A DNA stretch of 64,000 nt, from assembly GCF_004799145.2 (NCBI RefSeq), contig NW_021637179.1, positions 186,001 to 250,000 on the forward strand. The letters are read 5' to 3'. How positions within the stretch are numbered: position 1 is the first letter of the stretch; each line of letters opens with the position of its first letter. This DNA is from Neltuma alba. Its lineage: Eukaryota > Streptophyta > Magnoliopsida > Fabales > Fabaceae. The notes under the pieces are model-generated. The model was not told where the DNA came from. It did no database searches and saw only the letters and a list, made by a program, of their open reading frames with translations. A program made the position numbers and the translations under genes. Below, one piece after another: positions 57,180-64,000 of this stretch.

Positions 57180-58888
57180 GGGTTAAGGTTCTTAATTGCC
57201 CCGGAAGTTTTCCCCGAGGAGCATTCAGCACCCGAAAGTTTTTGTTTGTTCTTAAATATCCCGGAAGTAATTTATCGTAGCAATTATGCCCCGAGTTAAC
57301 GTTCAGGCAAACGAACGTCTGTAAATGACACGGTGTCGAGAAGATGGATGACACGTTGGTGAATGAGATGGTGACGTGGCACTGTTGTGTCGACAAAATA
57401 AAAGTTGATGCCGAAGGTCAATGTTGTCATTGAAGGTCGCTTTTGTTGTCGACATTGAGAGCTAGGGCAAAGCAAAGCGAGGTGGGGCGCATGTGAAGTC
57501 TGAGAAGAGGACAGAGCAGAGATTCGACCGGATTGAAAAGGTATGGAATATTAGATCCTCATTATTAGGTTCTTATTTTCAAATCCGGTGTAGCGAAGTA
57601 ATTTTCTTTTTTTAAATTAGTTTAGGGTTGAGGTGAGATGACAAGGAGGGGTGGTAGTGGTCCCGGTGGTGGTCCCAGTAGTTCACTACCAGGGGGTAGC
57701 GAAGAATCGGGGGATCCGTACAGTATCGTGGGTGAATTTGAGATGGCTTTGAAGACAATTGATGAAACAAAGAAATGTTTGGGGGTTCTGTGAATGATGA
57801 TAGAGACAGGGTTACTGAGAGTGAACAGCCACAAACCAGCACTCAACAGTCTGATACGAACAGAAGACCACGTGGTGGAAGGGCTTTCTACAAGAGCCGT
57901 GTTGATAGTGGAATAGGAGTCCAGATTGATGAGGAAACTAGACGAACTGTCTACAATGTATGTGATTGTTTAATCTGTTTTCATAATCCTTTTTCATTCC
58001 ATGTTTTCATAATCTAACTATATTGTTAATGTCATTATGCAGCGTAGCTTGAATTCACAAGTTGTCCTTGATGAGGGAGAAGAATACATGGAGCACCATG
58101 CAGACATAGAAACAAGGTTTCCCATCCCAAATGAGCTTTCAATAAGGATCTCTTGGAGCAATTTCATAAACTTTTGTCCGATAAGGTTATCAATAAATGG
58201 TATTTATCGATAAGGACTTCGATAAATAAAAGAAACAATTCAAGTCCTCATTTATCGATTTGTTAATCGATAAATACCCTTATCGACTAATCAATATTAA
58301 TCAATATAAATAGCTTTGTGTCTTCTACTGTCGCACATCCCACGTATCCTTTGTGTCTTTTACTGTCGCACATCACACGCATCCTTTGGTAACACTATTC
58401 TAACTCAAAGCTTATTTTCAACTATATTCTTGAATATATATTAGAGAAATGGTCTTCTCGAATACGTATTTGAGAACTGGTCTTCTCGAATACGTATTTG
58501 AGAACTGGTCTTCTTGAATACATATTCGAGAACTGATCTTTGGTCTTCTCTGCTCTGTCCTCTTCTCAGACTTCACATGCGCCCCACCTCGCTTTGCTTT
58601 GCCCTAGCTCTCAATGTCGACAACAAAAGCGACCTTCGATGACAACATTGACCTTCGGCATCAAATTTTATTTTGTCGACACAACAGTGCCACGTCACCA
58701 TCTCATTCACCAACGTGTCGTCCATCTTCTCGACACCGTGTCATTTACAGACGTCCGTTTGCCTGAACGTTAACTCGGGCATAATTGCTACGATAAATTA
58801 CTTCCGGGATATTTAAGAATAAACAAAAACTTCCGGGTGCTGAGTGCTTCTCGGGGAAAACTTCCGAGGCAATTAAGAACCTTAACCC
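57180..58888. mobile_element. Mutator-like element with about 350-bp TIRs and a captured-looking insert
   Basis: Starts GGGTTAAGGTTCTTAATTGC and ends GGCAATTAAGAACCTTAACCC. The inverted repeats extend about 350 bp. Exact 9-bp duplications CATTAAAAA flank it (57,171-57,179; 58,889-58,897), and unit I has the empty site (GTAAGCATTAAAAATGCC at 32,583). Between the TIRs, 57,640-58,190 is coding-like: MTRRGGSGPGGGPSSS..., a frameshift, then VTESEQPQTSTQQSDTNR, RPRGGRAFYKSRVDSG and a GT-AG intron-like gap (57,958-58,042). I do not recognise this protein. The arrangement fits a Pack-MULE that captured a host gene fragment, or a decayed autonomous element. Confidence 0.92.
58190..58300. repeat. TTTATCGATAA repeats inside the Mutator-like element
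   Basis: ATTTATCGATAAGGAC, TCATTTATCGATTTG, TAATCGATAAATACC and CCTTATCGACTAATC: the same ATCGAT-centred phrase as in the LTR at 34,140-35,720, in an unrelated element. Confidence 0.7.
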
Positions 58889-59625
58889 CATTAAAAATGC
58901 CACCTGTATTTTTGAAAGAAGGAAAAAACACCATCCACCGTCTGAACTGAGTCGAAGCTTCTTCCCCCAATTCTTAGGTTTTGTGTTCAAAGGCTGAAGC
59001 GATTGGGAGAGCTCGGCAACGAAAACGGTGATGATATTCAAAGTTCAATCGTGAAATCCACTTTCTTCAGCAAGTATTTTCTTTTTTCTTTTTTTTCCTG
59101 CAATTACAAATCTTTCTTTATAATGGTACGCCATTTCTACGTTAATTCAAAGCTTCACCCTCTCACTTCATCTCTCCCTCCCTACTGCAATTACTTTCTC
59201 AAATTAAACCCACCAGCAAATCTACTACCCCTCCAACTCCAAACTCCACAAACTAATCAAAGATTTCATCTTTTCCTCACACGCACACCACCATCTTTAT
59301 TGGTGGATTTTCCCCTGTTACCTCGTCTCGTCTTCTTCACTTGCACATGGGTTTCAATTTCATAATCCTTAGATTTTCTATTCATTCAGAATGAGGTGCT
59401 TTTTTGTTCTGTTTTTTGGGTAAAAAACACAGGTGGCATTATTAAATGCTTACATATAATTTTTAATGATTACACAGAAATGGGAAAATGGCAGTTATTA
59501 TATTTGTTAGTCAGAGGGTGAAACTGCAGTTGAGGGACAAAATTCTATCCTTAAATACTTGAAAGTGTTAGTTACATCTTTAAAAATAATTCGGAGTGTC
59601 TGGTGCACAGTTATCCAAAATTTAT

Positions 59626-60320
59626 GAATTCTTTTATAATCTTACTTCATGTAAATGAAAATATTAAAAATTAATTTTAGAATATTCTAGTCAAATCCAC
59701 ATTTCCAATGATGCGAACCTAACCAGAGAAAACTCGTTCTTTCTTAATTATTTTTATTAGGACGTCACTACTAGGAAAAGGGGTTTTTATTCGTGTGTTC
59801 TGCCGTTTGTTGGGTCTCGAGTTCGTCGTTATTGTCTTTGTTAGCATGTTTTCGTCCCTATCTCTGTTGTGTAAGTCTCTTCTCCCTTCCTCTCATTGCT
59901 TAAATGTTCTATGATTCTTGGAACCTTAAAGAGATAATATGGGTATTACCTTTTGATTCTTGTTACGTGATTTTGACAATGGACGTTTGTTTTAATAATT
60001 TATAATTTGTTGAGAGACTTTTATGCAAATTCAGATAGAAATTTTTTGAGATTGTGTTTGATTGTTGTTAAATGGCATGAATAAGTTAGTTATTTGTCAC
60101 AGTTATCTTAAAACATTTGTTTGAGATATAATGTGAGACTATTTTCATAGTTGTATTGGCTTTTTTATTTTTAAGTAATTTATTTTGAATGTATGGACTA
60201 TTGTTATATGAGTTATAAAGTTGTTAGTTATGAAGAGTACCTCTATGATCTTGAAGCTTTTGAACAACGGTAGATTTGATCTATATTAAGTATGGACGAT
60301 GTTACTTATCCTTTTGTTTA
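59626..60320. other. conserved spacer before IQM copy 4
   Basis: Matches 33,300-33,758 plus 36,627-36,860, with the solo-LTR empty site near 60,090. The 5'-exon-like block with donor GTAAGTCTC is at 59,795-59,872. IQM intron sequence starts about 60,100. Confidence 0.55.
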
Positions 60321-60439
60321 TTGCACAAGTTGACCCACGTCATCGATATGGTCACAATCCACTCCTCTATTATCATGTATGGCTTAGAAGCGAAAGCAGC
60401 CAGCCATTTTTCCACTAGTAAGCACTAATTCAAAAATTT

Positions 60440-60708
60440 AATACTACCTCCAATTTTTATTATAAGATCCCGTTTGACTTTTTGTTTGGTCCTAATTATA
60501 AAACCCCAATCTATTTTTTCTCTCATATTTATGCATTTTTTTCCAAAATAATCCTTCTAATAATAATAGTTCTAGCCAATATACTTAATTAGCAAGGATA
60601 TTTTAAAAATGACAACACTTATTTATTACAAATAACTAATTTAACTTACTTCCTTAATCTCCTCAAATAAGTCAACTGGGTCTTATAACTAGGACCGGAA
60701 GTAGTACC
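60440..60708. mobile_element. Stowaway-like MITE, unit II only
   Basis: TACTACCTCCAATTTTTATT pairs with AACTAGGACCGGAAGTAGTA. Copy 3 of the IQM intron (36,970-36,985) lacks it (TTTAATACCTCCACTGC). Confidence 0.7.
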
Positions 60709-60891
60709 TCCATTGCAATTACCAAGAAAAAAGGTGGATGAGGAGCTAATAAGGATCTGGATGGCTAATTTCCTGCTTTGATTTCATTTAGGTTGGATGT
60801 TGGAGAAGGCAAGTAAATCTTGAGAAATGTCCAAGGATCAAACTTCAACACCAATGCATTAAATATCTAGGACTAGTAAGTTCTCACTAAT

Positions 60892-61154
60892 ATACTGCCT
60901 CCGTCCTAACATAAGAGCTAGTTGACTAATTTAAGTAAATTAAAAAAAATAAGTTAAGTTAATTATTTGTAATAAATATGTGTTGTCTTTCCTAAAATAT
61001 CTTTACTAATCAAGTTTATTAGCTAGAACTACCATTATCAGAAGGATTATTTTAAAAAAAATGAATAAATATGAAAGACAAGATGAATTAGATTCTTATA
61101 TTATTTAGGACTAAAATAAAAGTCAAACGAGGTTTTATATAAAGAATCGGAGGT
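60892..61154. mobile_element. Stowaway-like MITE in an IQM intron
   Basis: TACTGCCTCCGTCCTAACAT pairs with AAAGAATCGGAGGTAGTA. Same position as 37,168-37,488, so shared by both units. Confidence 0.65.
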
Positions 61155-61552
61155 AGTATATATAGATATATTGAACATACCTTTGAATTAGATATAGATT
61201 CATATCCAACAAACGTAGCTATAAAGATTCACTACTTATTAGGCCTGACTCTATCTAAAAACTGCCGTTGCTATATTTCATGCGGCTGATAGACGGCGTG
61301 CTGCCATTGTAGAGAGAGAGAGAAGTTTGGATATGAAGTTAATGTTAAAGGAGGCAAGTTTCTGTATAGAAAGAATGGGGAGCTTCTGGATACTAACCAT
61401 GAGTCCAAATGGATATTTCTTCTGAGCCCCACAAGGCCTTTGTATGTATGTGGGGCGAAAGCAAGTTGTTTGTTTGATCAATCTAGCGTCCTGGCTGGAG
61501 CTCCAACACCACAGCAGCAGGAAGATTAGCAGCTTACGAAGGTGTCCTTAAG

Positions 61553-63294
61553 GTACTAATAGCACAATATATCACACAGCATACTCACTTTCATTCTGTT
61601 CTTCCGATTCTTAATACACGATCTAATTAGAGAGTTTATATTGGTCCTATATATAAATATAAGACTTGTTTTACATGTTTATTAATTTATTTCAACTTAA
61701 TTTTATTGATTTTCTCAATAATAATCAAGTAGGAAAAAGAGAAAGAGAATTGAAAAAATGTTTAGAGTGTTTTAGAAAAAAACATATTATGTTAACTTAT
61801 TCAACTAATATCATTAATCTACTCAAATTAGTAATATTTTTGTTTTATTTGTTGTTAATAACATAGTTAGAATTTTGTTGTCTATGTTGTCAGCTTGGAG
61901 TGAGCACAAATAGAGAAGGCCCTCGCTTGCAAAATTAGGAGTTGCGAATGGGCTCAAACCTTTTTACTGTTTTCGCTTTGCTTTGTATGCTTTGGGTCAA
62001 ACCCCAATGCCCCAATCACTGCAACTCCATTACATAAAAACCACACAGACACACACACACACACAAAAGACCTTAACTCTTTCTTCTGGAACGGCACATG
62101 TGGGTCCGTATCTACTGTATTTTTAACGCGTTCTACCCGATTTATTATTACAACCCAACGAACAAGACTCTGCGAGGAAAGCCATACATAGGTAAGAGAC
62201 GGGGAATCAAAGTGAAGTGAGTCTCATTTTAGTTAGTCAGCCTGTTTTATATAACAATTTTTTTTAGGGTTAAAGTGCTATTTTGATTCTGATCTTATTT
62301 TTCAGGTACAATTTTGTCCATAATCTTTTAGTAGTGTAATTTTGCCTCTATCTAATTTCCCAAGTGCAATTTTGCCTCTGATCTTTGGATGTGATTTTGA
62401 CCCTGAGAGGTCAAATTATATCAAATTTTGACCTTGAGAAGTAAAATTATATCAAACGAAAAAGATCAAGATCAAAATTGCACTACTAAAAAAATCAAGG
62501 GTAAAATTACACTTGAAAAATAAGATTAGAGTTAGAATTACACTTTAACCTTTTTTTTTTATATTGAAAGTGCGAATTCAATTCATTCTTTTAAAATCTA
62601 TTTAATTATGTCAGTGTTGTATATTGCACAAAGTTTTTAAAAATAATTAAATATAAATTCATCTAGTTGAAATTATATAATTTAATAAAAATAAATACCC
62701 TCTTCTTACATGGATTTTGTATATTATATTGTACATCATATTAAGATAGTAGTCTTAAGTTCCAAGCATTTGCTTAAAGATTCAGATTTTTTAAAGCACA
62801 CATTCTACCATTTTTTAAAAAAAAATATTAATTCGCAAAATTGATTCATTATGAATAACCCAATTAATGTGGCTTGGGAAGCAAGTATTACTTTTACATC
62901 GCCAATGTTCTGTATATTAATTACTTGGAGAAATCACCATCACCTTGTTAAAAGTTGTACTGATGCTAATCTCTAACATACCTAAATTAATGCTGTAATT
63001 TTATTTAGTTGCATGTAATATTACACTGCCTTCCGTTTTTAATATAAGATTTTATTTGACTTTTATTTTAGTCTTAAATATAAAACCTGAATCTACCCTG
63101 TCTCTCATATTTATGTATTTTTTTCAAAATAGTTTTTCTAGTAATAATAGTTCTAGCCAATATATTTGATTAGTAAAGATATTTTAAGAAAGATAATATC
63201 TATTTATTACAAATAACTAACTTAATGTTTTTGTTTAATCTTTTCAAATTAATCAGATAACTCTTATAAATAAGATTGGAGGTATTATTGTACT
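61553..63294. other. upstream module of unit III
   Basis: TTTATTTGTTGTTAATAACA, TTGGAGTGAGCACAAATAGA, a CA microsatellite (about 62,047-62,064), AGAGACGGGGAATCAAAG, the CACTA empty site (about 62,790-62,820) and a Stowaway-like MITE at 63,029-63,290 lead into exon 1 of the next gene copy. A separate MITE lies at 62,268-62,552. No gene. Confidence 0.6.
62268..62552. mobile_element. palindromic MITE, unit III only
   Basis: AGGGTTAAAGTGCTATTTTG and CAGGTACAATTTTG pair with the right side GAATTACACTTTAACCT and GTAAAATTACACTTG. Sister modules lack it (39,235 and 4,750). The flanks are T-rich, so the duplicated target is unclear. Confidence 0.75.
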
Positions 63295-64000
63295 ACCCCG
63301 CTTGCTGTTTTGCTTTCGGCGCCTTTTGCTACCAGAGTCAAAAAGTTAGTGACTCTTCCCGCTGCCCTATCTCAGTTTCTCTCACGTGCGGAAGGGGTAA
63401 CTTGGACGAATTACTGAAGCTAAGGGAAAAACCGTGTGAATCCACAACCCTAATTCTTGTGGTTAGTGTGGGAGGCGATTCAGCTGGGCAGTGTGGGAGG
63501 CGCCATTTGATTGAGGTTAGTCTGTCTCTTTGATGATTTCTTGTTTTTTTTTCCTTCCCTGCTTTGGCCTGTAACAGAAATCTCAGTACAATGCCTACTA
63601 TATTCTGCTTTTGGAACTTGAATCCTTGTATGTCTGGAATTAAACGCATTTGATCTTCATCCCATCTTCTATTCTCTGTTATGGTTTAGCTGAGCTCAGC
63701 CTGTCTTTCTTTCTTTGTGTTTTTGGGGGATAACTTTAGGTTGTTTCTGATGCGTGGAAAAGAACAGAATAAGCGATTCAATGAATCTGCAGCCCCAGGT
63801 TTGGGAATATGTGGGAAGTGTGTCAGCCATTAGTGGCCTGTTTTGCTTTGGTCTCAGCTCCACCTACAAAAGGTCATTTGGAGAGTGGGGATTTGGCGGT
63901 CTCCTTGCTTATCTGTTCGTCGGTTTAATTGTGTGTTGCCTTGTCTTCCAGGCCAAGATCATCAGAGAATTACCCTCTTCGTGTGTTAGCTGCAATTTTT
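63295..64000 (+). pseudogene. six-TM family copy, unit III (window edge, frameshifted)
   Basis: Exon 1 block (63,295-63,515, ending GATTGAG|GTTAGTC), 5' intron, and exon 2 from ATG 63,781: MNLQPQVWEYVGSVSAISG and RSFGEWGFGGLLAYLFVGL, nearly identical to intact gene 2. After CLVFQAK it reads ATCATCAGAGAATTACC, 8 nt shorter than intact gene 2 (AGCATCCGAGTTTCAGAGAATTACC), which shifts the frame (IIRELPSSCVS) between segments 2 and 3. The sequence ends at the window edge, so downstream exons cannot be judged. It may be a recent pseudogene or contain a sequencing error. Confidence 0.75.

Larger units (their letters stand above)
56045..59625. mobile_element. composite element flanked by long inverted repeats (unit II copy)
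   Basis: The left arm (56,045-56,175: TGCACTCAGCGCTCC, AACTATTTTTAGAAGC, AATTTTATCCATCAAC) pairs with the right arm (59,515-59,625: GGAGTGTCTGGTGCA, CATCTTTAAAAATAATTCGG, GTTGAGGGACAAAATT). It matches the unit I copy inside, with a 1.7-kb Mutator-like element added at 57,180. The element class is uncertain. Confidence 0.55.
60327..61552 (+). pseudogene. IQM fragment (copy 4)
   Basis: Exon equivalents: about 60,330-60,417 (DPRHRYGHNPLLYY...; acceptor CACAG changed to CACAA), 60,793-60,880 (LDVGEGK, then a 4-bp loss relative to the IQM reading, then NLEKCPRIKLQHQC in another frame) and about 61,312-61,552 (frame-broken, still showing RKNGELLDT and SSVLAGAPTPQQQED in separate frames). Two MITEs sit in the introns (60,440-60,708 and 60,892-61,154). 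It ends unit II. Confidence 0.8.

Noticed and set aside
57612..57846. Minus-strand frames over the Gly/Ser-rich segment
   Set aside because: The plus strand has the better coding pattern and the intron-like gap; the minus frames overlap it without support.

Overview
Eukaryotic nuclear DNA, almost certainly from a eudicot plant. It is AT-rich, its genes are split by GT-AG introns with T-rich acceptors, and it is full of plant transposons (CACTA, Mutator-like and other TIR elements, a solo LTR, LINE tails, tRNA-derived SINEs, Stowaway-like MITEs). The gene fragments present (plant IQM calmodulin-binding proteins, plant sn-2 GPAT, a KCTD-like BTB protein) are plant families. I cannot name the species from the sequence.

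The window is a tandem segmental duplication. The repeated order is: upstream module, full-length family gene, 3' flank, unknown minus-strand fragment, BTB fragment, degenerate family copies with a GPAT fragment, family tail exons, composite inverted-repeat element, IQM fragment, then the next upstream module. Unit I runs about 4,020-38,340, unit II about 38,345-61,880, and unit III starts about 61,890 and leaves the window. Bases 1-4,020 are the end of a preceding degenerate unit. Unit I is longer than unit II mainly because of later insertions and internal copies.

The recurring gene encodes an unfamiliar protein of about 320 residues: six predicted membrane segments in one exon, then an acidic, Gln/Asn/Ser-rich tail built from small exons, most in phase 0. 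Two copies look intact (CDS 7,448-10,127 and 40,721-43,279). A third (63,781 to the end) has an 8-bp deletion. Eight more are broken, truncated or tail-only. Several tail exons resemble one another, as do the introns before them, so the tail seems to have grown by exon duplication. I do not recognise the family and assign no biochemical function.

Fragments of three unrelated genes travel with the array: the C-terminal half of an IQM gene (four copies), a BTB/POZ gene (two) and a GPAT gene (two). In two places the family tail exon is joined to an IQM exon; at about 1,035-1,123 the join is in frame and ends at an IQM exon boundary. No intact IQM, BTB or GPAT gene is visible.

Because the units are paralogous, many insertions can be checked against an empty site in a sister unit: a CACTA element (4,943-6,722), Mutator-like elements with exact 9-bp target duplications (16,069-16,876; 57,180-58,888; and 17,259-19,200, a fold-back element nested in a MITE), a 2.9-kb solo LTR with about 28 ATCGAT palindromes (33,759-36,626), LINE 3' ends (38,624-39,146; about 54,160-54,655) and a SINE with a 16-bp target duplication (25,568-25,763).
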